Numbered from the stretch's first letter, positions 30,578 to 40,349 are shown. The stretch is 64,000 bases of DNA from Chitinimonas viridis (GCF_030409555.1 NZ_JAUFPU010000019.1:310001-374000), one strand, 5' to 3'. Made by a program: numbers and translations. The notes: a model not told the origin generated them from the sequence alone.

Positions 30578-31042
30578 ATGTCCACACGCATCGTTCGTAC
30601 CCATCAAATTACCCTCGCAGCCCCCAGCCAATCCTGCCATCGCTTCTTTACCCCGGCGGGCGAATGCCTGTGGGTAGCAGGATGGCAGCCTCATTACCAC
30701 TACCCCGCCAACGGCCAAACCGAGGCCGGCATGGTCTTCAGTACCGGCAGTGACGCCGAATACACACTCTGGTGCCTGGTCGATTTTGACGAAGAACGCC
30801 TTTATTCACGCTATACCCGGCTCACCCCCGGATCACGCAGCGGCATAGTCGAAGTGCAATGCCACGCCCGTGATGACCAAACCACCGAGGTCACGGTGCG
30901 CTATACACTGACGGCATTGAGCGATGCCGGCCTTGCTTTGCTGAATGAACTCGACGAAGCAACTTTCGCCGCCATGATAACGGGCTGGCAGGACGCTATC
31001 GGCAGCAACCTGCCACGGCTCCTGGCAGCTGAAATCGCCTGA
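30578..31042 (+). CDS. SRPBCC (START-like) family protein
   Basis: 154 residues from MSTRIVRTHQITLAAPSQSC, ATG at 30578 with GGAGAG upstream. The START-like helix-grip fold shows as the first strand, then RFFTPAGECLWVAGWQPHYHYP, AEYTLWCLVDFDEERLYSRYTRLTPGS and VTVRYTLTALSDAG. This family binds hydrophobic ligands. Probably co-transcribed with the ribbon-helix-helix-like gene. Confidence 0.75.
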   Translation: MSTRIVRTHQITLAAPSQSCHRFFTPAGECLWVAGWQPHYHYPANGQTEAGMVFSTGSDAEYTLWCLVDFDEERLYSRYTRLTPGSRSGIVEVQCHARDDQTTEVTVRYTLTALSDAGLALLNELDEATFAAMITGWQDAIGSNLPRLLAAEIA

Positions 31043-31128
31043 GGCTAATCTGATTGCAGCCGTGCCGCCCGCTTACCGATCGGCACGGACACCCACAGAC
31101 CGGCAGCAGGACAATCGGGGGATCAAGG

Positions 31129-31926
31129 ATGCCTTGGATACGTGCGCACATCACAGCTCTGCTGGCCACCCTGCTTGCCGCCACCTATGCCGCTGCCACC
31201 GAGCCGCCGCTGTCGCTGCGGGCTGTCACGGCAGAGAACAATGAACCATTCAACATCGTCTTCAATGGCAAGCTACAAGGCTTGGGTGTGGACGTTGCCA
31301 ACGAAGCCGCACGACGTAGCGGCTTCAGCCTGCAGACCGAAGCCCTGCCCTGGGCAAGGGCGCTTGAAACGGCCAGGCAAAAGCCCGATGTCCTGCTGTT
31401 TACCGTAGCAAGAACACCTGAGCGCGAGGATTGGTTCCATTGGATCGGGCCCATCGCCAAGCGCGAAGTCTGGCTGTGGCGGCTTCGCACCCGCAAGGAC
31501 GTCGTGGCCACCTCGCTGGATCAGGCCAAGCAATACAGGGTGGGCGCCTCCCATAATGACGCCGCCACCGAATACCTGCTGGCACAGGGATTTGAGCAAG
31601 GGCTCAATCTCGACATCACAATGCACGACCGCGCAATCGGCTACAAACTCCTGGCAAGCCGGGTGGACCTGGTTCCGATGAACCCCCTTTCCATTGGCGC
31701 CTTTGCCCGTGAAAGCGGGATTCCACTCGAAGATCTGGAGCCGCAAATGCTATTGATCAGCAGCGGCGGCTATTATCTTGCGCTCAATCGCCTCAGCAAG
31801 GCCGAGACTGTTGCCAAACTCAATGCTGCGCTGGTGGAAATGAAGGCCGATGGCAGCTTGCAGCGCCTGCTGGAGAAATGGCAACCCAAGGGCAGCAAGG
31901 CCAGAAGCCCATCATCACCGCCTTGA
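31129..31926 (+). CDS. orphan periplasmic solute-binding protein (SBP_bac_3-like)
   Basis: 265 residues with signal peptide MPWIRAHITALLATLLAATY (cut near AAA). Mature chain: LSLRAVTAENNEPFNIVFNG, LGVDVANEAARRSGFSLQTEALPWARALETARQ and DVLLFTVARTPERE, typical of family 3 members found in aquatic proteobacteria with no transporter genes. ATG at 31129 has GGGGGA upstream. The 3' end overlaps a convergent gene by 12 nt. Confidence 0.8.
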   Translation: MPWIRAHITALLATLLAATYAAATEPPLSLRAVTAENNEPFNIVFNGKLQGLGVDVANEAARRSGFSLQTEALPWARALETARQKPDVLLFTVARTPEREDWFHWIGPIAKREVWLWRLRTRKDVVATSLDQAKQYRVGASHNDAATEYLLAQGFEQGLNLDITMHDRAIGYKLLASRVDLVPMNPLSIGAFARESGIPLEDLEPQMLLISSGGYYLALNRLSKAETVAKLNAALVEMKADGSLQRLLEKWQPKGSKARSPSSPP

Positions 31927-32250
31927 TGGCTCGGTCTCCTGCCGGGATAAACTGTCCCGCAGCTCAGTCGCATGCTGTTGTATCAAAAGCTCAAGAAACG
32001 CATTCATATCCAAGCCTACCTTCCGGGCGCATAGCTTGAGATGGGCCTTGAGCGTGCCATCCACCGTTGTGGCAAACGGCTCTCTGGCTGTCTTGGCATC
32101 CGCCCCCTTGCCCGCCTTGATCTCCTGCATGAACAAAGCACGCCTGGCCTTGCGGCTGGCACGCTGGCGCTCTGCCGGCGTCATGGCGCGCTCACCATGC
32201 GCAGGCCTGCCTGGGCGCCGCTTGGGTGGGGAAAGAGTATCGCTCGTCAT
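31915..32250 (-). CDS. small basic protein, possible DNA-binding regulator
   Basis: 111 residues from MTSDTLSPPKRRPGRPAHGE. The N-terminus has an AT-hook-like RRPGRP followed by MTPAERQRASRKARR; the C-terminus (LKAHLKLCARKVGLDMNAFLELLIQ) could be helix-helix of a ribbon-helix-helix type. No family recognised. A 24-bp palindrome lies 41-64 bp upstream of its start, in the divergent space shared with imuA. It overlaps the binding-protein gene tail to tail by 12 nt. Confidence 0.6.
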   Translation of the reverse strand: MTSDTLSPPKRRPGRPAHGERAMTPAERQRASRKARRALFMQEIKAGKGADAKTAREPFATTVDGTLKAHLKLCARKVGLDMNAFLELLIQQHATELRDSLSRQETEPSRR

Positions 32251-32290
32251 ACCTGCTGCCCTCAAAAGACATGGTCTTGGCCTCAATTAT

Positions 32291-32314
32291 AATTAAGTGA
32301 CACGTCACCTAATT
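32291..32314. promoter_or_regulatory. GTGAC-AC-GTCAC palindrome
   Basis: Nested inverted repeat: inner arms GTGAC (32297-32301) and GTCAC (32304-32308), outer arms AATTA (32291-32295) and TAATT (32310-32314). It lies upstream of the minus-strand basic protein gene and about 20 bp before the imuA -35. A near-identical core occurs at 44816-44829. Confidence 0.6.
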
Positions 32315-32333
32315 AAAATATTCCACATTCTGG

Positions 32334-32380
32334 TTGACCAGAGAACGTTCGTTCTCCTAATATCTGGTGAACGAACGTTC
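32334..32380 (+). promoter_or_regulatory. imuA promoter with two GAACN4GTTC operators
   Basis: TTGACC (32334-32339), an 18-bp spacer and TAATAT (32358-32363) form the promoter. Operator 1 GAACGTTCGTTC (32343-32354, extended arms GAGAAC/GTTCTC) fills the spacer. Operator 2 GAACGAACGTTC (32369-32380) covers the expected start. The two are exact reverse complements of each other. This position suits tight repression, as expected for an SOS gene, but the motif is not the usual CTGT-N8-ACAG box of Betaproteobacteria. Confidence 0.75.
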
Positions 32381-32398
32381 TCTTGCGAGGAGTGGGCC

Positions 32399-33136
32399 AT
32401 GAAAGCAGCGCTAGTCGATGTCTTGAAGCACCCAGGGGTATGGCGGGGTGATGGTTACAGCCAGACTGCCGTACCCACCACCCCCTGCGGGCACGAGCGC
32501 TTGGCGCCCTTGCTACCAGGCGCGGGCTGGCCACTGGCGGCCGTTACTGAAGTCATTGCCAGCAGAGCGGGCTGCGGTGAGCTCAAACTGCTGCTGCCGG
32601 CCCTCGCCCGCTTAAGCCAGGCCGGTAAGCAGGTACTGCTGATTGCCCCACCGCAAATACCCTACGCTCCCGCCTGGCAGGCTGCCGGTGTGGATCTGCG
32701 GCAACTGACCTGGGTAAACCCCAAAACCGAACACGATGCCTTGTGGGCCATGGAGCAATCCCTGCGGGAGCCCGCCTGTGGCGCGGTAATAGGCTGGTTC
32801 GACCTGGCCCTGAGCGATCGCAACTGCCGTCGCCTGCAACTGGCAGCCGAACAAGGTGGCGGCAGTGGCTTTGTCTTGCGCCATGGCCGTGCCGAAAACG
32901 TCAGCTCACCATTCGGCCTGCGGTTGGGCGTGGAATCCGTCGCTGGCGGCGTAGCAGTACAGGTACTCAAGCGCCGGGGCGCTGCAGCAACCCAAGCCGT
33001 ATTCCTGCCCCACGGCCATCAACCAACGCCCGCCAGGCATCCTGCTACAGGCCCTACCCATGTTGTGGCTAGCACTACACCTGCCTTTTCTACCGCTAGA
33101 CGCACTGCATCAGAGCCTTACGCCTACGCAGCCTGA
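32399..33136 (+). CDS. imuA: translesion synthesis accessory protein ImuA
   Basis: 245 residues from MKAALVDVLKHPGVWRGDGY; ATG with GAGGAG upstream. ImuA is a RecA-like protein that works with ImuB and DnaE2 in damage-induced mutagenesis. Seen here: PCGHERLAPLLPGAGWPLAAVTEV, GELKLLLPALARLSQAGKQVLLIAPPQIPYAPAW and a RecA-fold core, with a variable Pro/His/Ala-rich tail. The imuB start lies 77 nt inside its 3' end. Confidence 0.9.
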   Translation: MKAALVDVLKHPGVWRGDGYSQTAVPTTPCGHERLAPLLPGAGWPLAAVTEVIASRAGCGELKLLLPALARLSQAGKQVLLIAPPQIPYAPAWQAAGVDLRQLTWVNPKTEHDALWAMEQSLREPACGAVIGWFDLALSDRNCRRLQLAAEQGGGSGFVLRHGRAENVSSPFGLRLGVESVAGGVAVQVLKRRGAAATQAVFLPHGHQPTPARHPATGPTHVVASTTPAFSTARRTASEPYAYAA

Positions 33137-34496
33137 GCCCTGGGCTGTCGTAGAGCAGCGCGGCCGCCAGGAGCAGGTGCTGATATGCAATGCCGCAGCG
33201 CAAGCGCTGGGTGTAAAACCCGGCATGCGCCGCGCCGCCGCCATGACGCTGGCTGCAAATCTGCGTATTGCCCGGCGCCAGCCGCAACAGGAACTAGCGC
33301 TGCTGGAAAGCCTCGCAGCCTGGAGCTTGCAGTACACGCCTACCGTTTGCCTGGCTCCGCCGCACGGCCTGCTGCTGGAGATAGAAGGTTGCCTGCGCTA
33401 CTTCAAGGGCCTGGGCCGATTACGCAAGCTGATTGCACAAGGCTTGGTGGAGCACGGCTGGGCAGCACAGATGGCAGCAGCCCCCTCTCCGCTTGCCGCC
33501 ACCTGGTTGGCCCAGTTGCGCCCACAAGCCGTGATACGTAGCCCGGAGGGTCTTGCCGACGGCCTGGCAAGCCTGCCCATCGCCGCGCTCCCCTGGCCTG
33601 ACGACACGCTGCGGCAACTGCAAGCGCTAGGCATGCGCCAATTTGCCGACCTCCACAGCCTCCCGCGTGATGGTCTTGCCCATCGCCTGGGCCACGCCTT
33701 CCCCTGCATGCTGGACCAAGCACTAGGCTTGCAGCCAGACCCGCGCGATCCTTTTGAGCCGCCTGATCGATTTGAACGCATCGTAGCCCTCAATTGGGCG
33801 ACAGACCAGGTCGAAGCCTTGGGCTTTGTCGCCAAGCGCCTGTTTACCGAGCTGGCAGCATTTCTGATGGGCAGGGGGCTGGGGGTACAACAGCTGCACC
33901 TGACCATGCAGCACGAAGACCGCAGCAAAACCGAAGTAACGCTAGGGCTAGGCAAGCCCACCCGCGCCGCCGATGCCATGCTGGCCATCTGTCGCGAGCG
34001 CCTTGCGCGGCTGGTCTTGCCCGCACCGGTAGAAGCCATGGGCATTCTGGCCAGCCAGCTGCATCGCCTGGACGGCCAGGTGCTCACCCTGTTTGGTAAT
34101 GCCAGCCAGGCGGAGGATTTCGACCTGTTACGCGCACGGCTGATGGCGCGGCTGGGAGAGGAAGCGGTGCAGAGCATCGTCTGTGTGGCGGATCACCGCC
34201 CAGAACACGCCTGGCGCTGGGCGCCCTGCGGTAGCGCCTCCCCTCAGCTCACCCTGGGTGAGCGCCCCGCCTGGCTGCTGCCCGAGCCGCAGAGTCTGGA
34301 GCTACGCGATGGGTATCTCTGGCACGGCGAACCGCTCCAGCTGCTGACACGGGCAGAGCGCATCGAATCCGGCTGGTGGGATGGCGATGGCGTCACCCGC
34401 GACTACTACCAGGCGCAAGGGGCATCTGGTCGCCGCTATTGGATATACCAGCAGCGCAGCACCGACAGCTGGTACCTGCACGGCCTGTTTGCCTAA
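33060..34496 (+). CDS. imuB: Y-family polymerase-like protein ImuB
   Basis: 478 residues related to Y-family DNA polymerases but without catalytic acidic residues: the N-terminus MLWLALHLPFLPLDAL replaces the usual DxDxF(Y)A block. It serves as the hub that links DnaE2 to the beta clamp. Later blocks AAAQALGVKPGMRRAAAM, FKGLGRLRKLIA and the little-finger-like region RFERIVALNWATDQVEAL are intact, and the C-terminus has the DYYQAQGASGRRYWIYQQR block. It overlaps imuA and precedes dnaE2 by 9 bp. Confidence 0.93.
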   Translation: MLWLALHLPFLPLDALHQSLTPTQPEPWAVVEQRGRQEQVLICNAAAQALGVKPGMRRAAAMTLAANLRIARRQPQQELALLESLAAWSLQYTPTVCLAPPHGLLLEIEGCLRYFKGLGRLRKLIAQGLVEHGWAAQMAAAPSPLAATWLAQLRPQAVIRSPEGLADGLASLPIAALPWPDDTLRQLQALGMRQFADLHSLPRDGLAHRLGHAFPCMLDQALGLQPDPRDPFEPPDRFERIVALNWATDQVEALGFVAKRLFTELAAFLMGRGLGVQQLHLTMQHEDRSKTEVTLGLGKPTRAADAMLAICRERLARLVLPAPVEAMGILASQLHRLDGQVLTLFGNASQAEDFDLLRARLMARLGEEAVQSIVCVADHRPEHAWRWAPCGSASPQLTLGERPAWLLPEPQSLELRDGYLWHGEPLQLLTRAERIESGWWDGDGVTRDYYQAQGASGRRYWIYQQRSTDSWYLHGLFA

Positions 34497-34505
34497 GGAA
34501 TCGCC

Positions 34506-37500
34506 ATGCCTGCCGCCGACCAAGCCACCTATGCCGAGTTGCATTGTCTTTCCTGCTTCAGCTTCCAGCGCGGCGCATCGCACGCAGACGAGCTGGTGGA
34601 GCGGGCTGCCAAGCTGGGCTATCAAGCGCTGGCCATAACCGATGAATGCTCGCTGGCCGGTATTGTTCGCGCCCATCTGGCCGCCCAGAAGCACGGCCTG
34701 CAATTGATCGTAGGAAGCGAACTAACCCTGGGCGATGGCTTGCGCCTGGTATTGCTGGCGCCAGATCGTGAAGCCTATGGCGATTTATCCCAGCTGATCA
34801 GCCTGGGGCGACGCAATGCCAACAAGGGCTCATACCAGTTGGATCGTGCCGCCGTCGCGCACCATGCCGCACGACTATTAGCCCTATGGCTGCCCCCCGC
34901 CCTGCCTGATACCGCAGACGGTCTATGGCTTGGCCAGCACTTCCCCGATCGCGCCTGGCTGGCGGTAGAGCTGTTTCAGGAGGCAGACGATGGCAACCGC
35001 CTGTCCGCACTATTGCAGCTAGGCCAGCAATGCGGCCTCCCCTGCGTCGCCAGTGGCGATGTACATATGCATGTCCGATCCCGCCGCGCCCTGCAGGATG
35101 TCATGACAGCAATCCGGCTGGGCCGGCCGGTAGCAGAATGCGGCTTGGCGCTATTTCCCAATGGTGAGCGCCACCTGCGCAGTCCCTGGGCGCTCGCCCA
35201 CATCTACCCACGCGCGCTGCTGGCAGAAACCGTGCGCATTGCACAGCGCTGCGGCCAGTTCCTGGCTGATCTGGGCTATGAATACCCCGCCGAACTGGTA
35301 CCCGAGGGCGCAACACCGGCAAGCCATCTGTGCACACTGACCGAAATCGGCTTAAACCAGCGCTATCCAGCAGGCGCGCCAGAAAAAGTCCGCCGCCAGA
35401 TAGCGCACGAGCTGGCGCTGATCACCAGGCTTCGCTATGAGTCGTTCTTTCTCACCGTCCACGATATCGTCGCCTACGCCCGTAGCCAGAAGATCCTCTG
35501 TCAGGGCCGTGGCTCAGCGGCCAACTCGGCCGTCTGCTTTGCCCTGGGCATCACCGAGGTAGACCCAGATAGATCCAATCTGCTGTTCGAGCGCTTTCTC
35601 TCGCAAGAGCGGCAGGAACCACCCGATATCGATGTGGATTTCGAGCATGATCGACGGGAGGAGGTCATCCAGTACATATATAAGCGCTATGGCAGGGAGC
35701 GCGCCGCACTGGCCGCCACCGTGATTACCTACCGCCCGCGTAGCGCCCTGCGGGATGTGGGGCGTGCACTGGGGTTTGACGAAGAGCAACTGGATCAGAT
35801 CAGCAAAACCCTGGCCTGGTGGGATAGCCGCGCAGAGCTGCCCAAGCGCCTGCAGGAGGCAGGCTTCGACCCCGAGAGCCGGCCAGTCCAACTACTGCTG
35901 CGGCTGGCACAGGTGCTGATGCGCTTCCCTCGCCATCTGTCGCAACATGTGGGCGGTTTTGTTATCTCCCACAGTCCCTTGGCACGGTTGGTCCCCATAG
36001 AAAACGCCGCCATGCCAGACCGCACCGTCATCCAGTGGGACAAGGATGATCTGGACGCCATGGGTCTGCTCAAGGTCGATGTGCTGGCATTGGGCATGTT
36101 GAGCGCCATACGCCGTACGCTGGCACTGGTGTCCGCGATACGCCAGCAACCACTGATGCGCATGGCCGATATCCCCGCAGAAGACCCACAGGTCTACGAG
36201 ATGATAGGACATGCCGATACCGTGGGCCTGTTCCAGATCGAATCCAGAGCGCAGATGTCCATGCTGCCGCGACTCAAGCCCAAAACCTTCTACGACCTGG
36301 TGGTCGAAGTAGCCATCGTGCGCCCTGGGCCCATACAAGGCGGCATGGTGCATCCCTACCTGCGGCGGAGACAAGGGCTGGAGCCCGTCGATTACCCATC
36401 CGAAGCCGTCAAGAAGACGCTGGAGCGAACCTTGGGTGTGCCTATCTTCCAGGAGCAGGTCATGCAACTGGCCATCGATGCCGCTGACTTTACCCCCGGC
36501 GAGGCCGACCAGCTTAGGCGCTCCATGGGCTCCTGGCGCCGCACGGGTGAACTGGCGGATTACCAAGAGCGGCTGGTCACCGGCATGCTGGCCAATGGCT
36601 ATACCCAGGAATTTGCAGACCGGCTATGCAAGCAGATAGAAGGCTTCTCCGAATATGGCTTTCCCGAATCCCATGCCGCCAGCTTCGCCCTGCTGGTGTA
36701 TGTATCAGGCTGGCTCAAGCGGCACGAACCTGCCGCCTTCACCTGCGCTCTGCTCAACAGCCTGCCCATGGGTTTTTACTCCGCATCGCAGCTGATACAG
36801 GACGCAAAGCGGCATGGCATCGTCGTGTACCCTGTCGATGTGCAGCGCAGTGATTGGGATTGCACACTGGAAGACGAACAGCGCCCCCAGCACGCACTCC
36901 GACTGGGTTTGCGGCTGATCAGCGGCCTGGGCCGGGGCGTAGGCGAGCGCATTGCCGTCCACCGGCCAGCGGCTGGTTACGATAGCCTGATCCAGCTACA
37001 GCGCCTGGCCGGTCTCGACAAGCGCAGCTTGGGCATCCTGGCGGATGCCGATGCGCTGGCCAGCCTGGCTGGAAATCGCCGACAAGCCCGCTGGCAGGTA
37101 GGCGGCCTACAGCTGGAGCAAGACCTCGCAGGCATGGCCGCCAAGGCAGAGGCAGCCATCACCCTCCCGCTCCCCAGCCTGGGCCAGCAGGTGCTGGAAG
37201 ATTACCGCAGCCAGGGCCTCACCCTGAGGGCCCATCCCCTCAGTCTGCTACGCCCACGCCTGAGTCGGGATCGCCTGCTCAGTTCCGCCGAGCTGCGCGC
37301 CTGCCAGCACGGCCAACCCGCACGGGCCTGCGGCATCGTAGTTGGCCGCCAACGTCCCGGCACGGCAAGCGGCGTCACCTTTGTTACCCTGGAAGACGAA
37401 ACCGGCAACACCAATGTCATTGTCTGGCAGGATCTGGGCGAAAGGCAGCGCAAGGAACTGCTGGGCGCCCGGCTACTGGCCGTCTACGGCGTGGTGCAGC

Positions 37501-37595
37501 GGGAAGGCGAGGTCGTCCATCTGCTCGCCAAGCGCCTGGCCGACAAATCCGAGCTACTGGGAACCCTGTCGGTAGAGAGCCGCGATTTCCACTAG
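34506..37595 (+). CDS. dnaE2: error-prone DNA polymerase (DnaE2/ImuC)
   Basis: 1029 residues, a C-family polymerase that does mutagenic lesion bypass with ImuA and ImuB. PHP domain at the start ([34 protein letters not shown]), palm catalytic block [18 protein letters not shown], then fingers and a C-terminal OB fold ([26 protein letters not shown]). It lacks the tau/beta-binding tail of replicative DnaE, and length fits DnaE2. Ends with a TAG after ESRDFH. Confidence 0.96.
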   Translation: MPAADQATYAELHCLSCFSFQRGASHADELVERAAKLGYQALAITDECSLAGIVRAHLAAQKHGLQLIVGSELTLGDGLRLVLLAPDREAYGDLSQLISLGRRNANKGSYQLDRAAVAHHAARLLALWLPPALPDTADGLWLGQHFPDRAWLAVELFQEADDGNRLSALLQLGQQCGLPCVASGDVHMHVRSRRALQDVMTAIRLGRPVAECGLALFPNGERHLRSPWALAHIYPRALLAETVRIAQRCGQFLADLGYEYPAELVPEGATPASHLCTLTEIGLNQRYPAGAPEKVRRQIAHELALITRLRYESFFLTVHDIVAYARSQKILCQGRGSAANSAVCFALGITEVDPDRSNLLFERFLSQERQEPPDIDVDFEHDRREEVIQYIYKRYGRERAALAATVITYRPRSALRDVGRALGFDEEQLDQISKTLAWWDSRAELPKRLQEAGFDPESRPVQLLLRLAQVLMRFPRHLSQHVGGFVISHSPLARLVPIENAAMPDRTVIQWDKDDLDAMGLLKVDVLALGMLSAIRRTLALVSAIRQQPLMRMADIPAEDPQVYEMIGHADTVGLFQIESRAQMSMLPRLKPKTFYDLVVEVAIVRPGPIQGGMVHPYLRRRQGLEPVDYPSEAVKKTLERTLGVPIFQEQVMQLAIDAADFTPGEADQLRRSMGSWRRTGELADYQERLVTGMLANGYTQEFADRLCKQIEGFSEYGFPESHAASFALLVYVSGWLKRHEPAAFTCALLNSLPMGFYSASQLIQDAKRHGIVVYPVDVQRSDWDCTLEDEQRPQHALRLGLRLISGLGRGVGERIAVHRPAAGYDSLIQLQRLAGLDKRSLGILADADALASLAGNRRQARWQVGGLQLEQDLAGMAAKAEAAITLPLPSLGQQVLEDYRSQGLTLRAHPLSLLRPRLSRDRLLSSAELRACQHGQPARACGIVVGRQRPGTASGVTFVTLEDETGNTNVIVWQDLGERQRKELLGARLLAVYGVVQREGEVVHLLAKRLADKSELLGTLSVESRDFH

Positions 37596-37639
37596 TCCCA
37601 TCGCAGCGCCAGCCAACCAGCCATCAAAGACGACCCCGA

Positions 37640-37653
37640 TTGATGCGCATCAA
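37640..37653 (+). promoter_or_regulatory. FNR/Anr box upstream of hemN
   Basis: TTGATGCGCATCAA matches the FNR consensus TTGAT-N4-ATCAA perfectly. Centre is 54 bp before the hemN ATG. This predicts oxygen-limited activation of hemN. Confidence 0.8.
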
Positions 37654-37700
37654 GGCACCGCCCCTCGCACCCAGGCACACTGGCCGCACCTCATATCGAC

Positions 37701-39152
37701 ATGGTTGCCCGCATGAATGCGCCCGCTCCCACTGCCATTAAGCCGGCCCCAGCAGATTTTGATGTTCAAGGCCTGTCTTTCGACAAAAGCCTGATCGAGC
37801 GCCTGGCGGGCAATGGCCCTCGCTACACCTCCTATCCCACGGCCGACCATTTCCATGCCGGGTTCGATGAAACCGCCTATCGCGCAGAAGTGGCAAGGCA
37901 GTTCCCCGCTGGTCAGCAAGGCCCGTTGTCGCTCTACGTGCATATCCCTTTCTGCAATACCATCTGTTACTACTGTGGCTGTAACAAGATCATCACCAAG
38001 AACAAGGCTCATGCTGAGGTATACCTGGACTACCTCGACAAGGAGCTTGCCCTGCAAGCCCCCCTATTCGCAGGCCGCGCCAGGGTGGAGCAGCTGCACT
38101 TCGGCGGCGGCACCCCCACCTTCCTCTCCGATGCCCAACTCGGCCGACTGATGCAGCAACTTCGAGCTCATTTCGACTTCGCCCCCAAGGACGAAGGCGA
38201 ATACTCGATAGAGATAGACCCGCGCAAAGTCCAGCCAGCCACCGTGGCACACCTGGGTAAGCTGGGCTTCAATCGCATGAGCCTCGGCGTGCAGGACTTC
38301 GACCCCGCCGTCCAGCAGGCCGTCAACCGCATCCAGAGCGAAGCCGAAACGTTGGCAGTGATTGAAGCGGCCCGAGCACATGGCTTCAAATCCATCTCCA
38401 TCGACCTGATCTACGGCTTGCCATTGCAGACCGTACAAGGCTTCAGCGCCACCCTGGACAAAGTGATCGCAGCCCGACCGGATCGCCTTTCCATCTACAA
38501 CTACGCGCATATGCCGCAGCTGTTCAAAACGCAGCGGCAGATAAACGAAGCCGACCTCCCCGCACTCGACACCAAGCTCGATATCCTCAGCCTCGCCATC
38601 AGCAAACTCGCCGCCGCCGGCTACGTCTATGTCGGCATGGATCACTTTGCCCTGCCCGATGACGAACTGGCCATTGCCCAGCGCGCAGGCACCCTGCACC
38701 GCAACTTCCAGGGTTATTCCACGCGCGACGACATCGATCTACTCGCCTTGGGCGTCTCAGGCATCAGCAAGTTGGGCGCAAGCTACAGCCAGAATGTACG
38801 CGGCACCGAGGAATACTACGCCCTGCTGGATGCCGGCAAACTGCCGCTGTTCCGAGGCATCGCCCTGAACGAAGACGACAGGCTGCGCCGCAGTCTGATA
38901 CAGCAACTGATGTGTGATTTCGCACTCGACTTCGCCCAGCTGGAGGCGCGCTGGGGCATCCGCTTCAACGAATACTTTGCCGCCGAACAGCCCAAGCTGG
39001 CAGCCCTGACAGATGATGGCCTGCTCAGCCTGGATGGACAGCGCCTGCAGGTACTGCCACGCGGTCGCCTGCTGGTACGCAACATCGCCATGATCTTCGA
39101 CCGCCGCCTACAGCAAAGCCAGCCCCTGCAGCGCTATTCCAAAACCATCTGA
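37701..39152 (+). CDS. hemN: oxygen-independent coproporphyrinogen III oxidase
   Basis: Radical-SAM enzyme that makes protoporphyrinogen IX without oxygen in heme synthesis. 483 residues; the [4Fe-4S] motif is HIPFCNTICYYCGC (Cys85, Cys89, Cys92), followed by HFGGGTPTFLSD, EIDPRKVQPATVAHLGKLGFNRMSLGVQDF and QGYSTRDDIDLLALGVSGISKLG. N-terminus RYTSYPTADHF is the hemN (not hemW) form. An in-frame ATG at 37713 is an alternative start. Independent gene after dnaE2 with an FNR box. Confidence 0.95.
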   Translation: MVARMNAPAPTAIKPAPADFDVQGLSFDKSLIERLAGNGPRYTSYPTADHFHAGFDETAYRAEVARQFPAGQQGPLSLYVHIPFCNTICYYCGCNKIITKNKAHAEVYLDYLDKELALQAPLFAGRARVEQLHFGGGTPTFLSDAQLGRLMQQLRAHFDFAPKDEGEYSIEIDPRKVQPATVAHLGKLGFNRMSLGVQDFDPAVQQAVNRIQSEAETLAVIEAARAHGFKSISIDLIYGLPLQTVQGFSATLDKVIAARPDRLSIYNYAHMPQLFKTQRQINEADLPALDTKLDILSLAISKLAAAGYVYVGMDHFALPDDELAIAQRAGTLHRNFQGYSTRDDIDLLALGVSGISKLGASYSQNVRGTEEYYALLDAGKLPLFRGIALNEDDRLRRSLIQQLMCDFALDFAQLEARWGIRFNEYFAAEQPKLAALTDDGLLSLDGQRLQVLPRGRLLVRNIAMIFDRRLQQSQPLQRYSKTI

Positions 39153-39221
39153 GCCCACCACAAGACAAAGGCTGGCACCTTATCGGTACCGGCCCCTGGC
39201 ACAACCACATCACCGCAACAC

Positions 39222-40349
39222 TTACAGGCGCATGGCAGGTATATGCTCAGCCATCTCCCGGCGCATGAACTCATGGAAATGCAGCATGCCATCCTCCATC
39301 GGGCTCTGGTAAGGGCCGAACTCGTCCCTACCCTCCTTGTATAGCCGCTCCCTGCCCTCTTCCATGCGGCGGATGATCTCCATGTCCTCTACCGCCGTCT
39401 CCTGGTAGGCCGCCTGCTCCGCCGCCATGAACTCCGGCTCGAACAAGGCCACTTCCTCAGGGTAATAGAACTCCACAATGTTCTTGTAGCGGCGAGGGCC
39501 ATCCGGCAGCAAGGTCGAGATCACCAGCGTATGCGGATACCACTCCACCATCACATTGGGGTAATAGGTCAACCAGATGGCACCATGCTTAGGCATCTGG
39601 CCACGGTTGAATGCCAGCACCTGCTTGTGCCACTCCGCATACGATTTCGAACCGGCCTTCGCCAAGGCATTGTTGATACCCACAGTCTGGACCGAATACC
39701 AGTCGGCAAACTCCCACTTCAGGTCATCGCACTCCACAAACCGGCCCAGGCCAGGGTGGAATGGATCCACATGGTAGTCCTCCAGATAAACCTCGATAAA
39801 GGTCTTCCAGTTGCCCTCGTAAGTATCCACCTGCACGCTATGCAGCATGTAGTTGCTGAAATCCAGATCCTTGGCCACGCCCAGGTTCTTCAGGTCCGCC
39901 TCTACATCCCTGCCGCCCGTACCCAGCTCAAACAGCATGCCGTTCCAGGTCTGCAGCCGGGTCTCCGGCAGGTTCAAGCAGGGCTTCTCAGGAAAATGCG
40001 GCGCACCCAGCAGCGTGCCCTGGTTGTCATAGGTCCAGCGATGCAAAGGGCAAACGATGTGCGAGCTATTGCCGCGCCCATCCACCATCAAAGCCTGACG
40101 GTGGCGGCAGATATTCGACAGCAGCTTGACGCCAGACTCGGTACGCTTGAGCAAGCGCGCACGATCATACATCTCCAACACCTGATAGTCGCCCACGTTG
40201 GGAACCATCAGCTCATGGCCGACATACTTTGGCGCCTGGGAGAACAGCGTTTCCTGTTCTAGCCGATAAAAATCCGGGTCAAAATAGACCGAGATAGGCA
40301 ATTGCGCTTGAGCCGCGCGAAGCTGGTTGGATGAAGTCAGGTTGGACAT
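39222..40349 (-). CDS. Rieske [2Fe-2S] aromatic ring-hydroxylating-type oxygenase, alpha subunit
   Basis: 375 residues from MSNLTSSNQLRAAQAQ. Rieske cluster ligands CRH (Cys81, His83) and CPLHRW (Cys100, His103); the mononuclear iron site EVYLEDYHVDPFHPGL follows in the catalytic domain. Substrate is unknown; conserved single-copy homologs occur near an FNR-type ferredoxin reductase in beta- and gammaproteobacteria, which fits the fpr gene 397 bp upstream, same strand. A GGGGGTGTGGG ribosome-rich region precedes the ATG. Confidence 0.85.
   Translation of the reverse strand: MSNLTSSNQLRAAQAQLPISVYFDPDFYRLEQETLFSQAPKYVGHELMVPNVGDYQVLEMYDRARLLKRTESGVKLLSNICRHRQALMVDGRGNSSHIVCPLHRWTYDNQGTLLGAPHFPEKPCLNLPETRLQTWNGMLFELGTGGRDVEADLKNLGVAKDLDFSNYMLHSVQVDTYEGNWKTFIEVYLEDYHVDPFHPGLGRFVECDDLKWEFADWYSVQTVGINNALAKAGSKSYAEWHKQVLAFNRGQMPKHGAIWLTYYPNVMVEWYPHTLVISTLLPDGPRRYKNIVEFYYPEEVALFEPEFMAAEQAAYQETAVEDMEIIRRMEEGRERLYKEGRDEFGPYQSPMEDGMLHFHEFMRREMAEHIPAMRL

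Noticed and set aside
32591-34300. Many plus- and minus-strand frames within imuA and imuB
   Set aside because: High GC produces shadow frames; the imu genes account for the coding signal.
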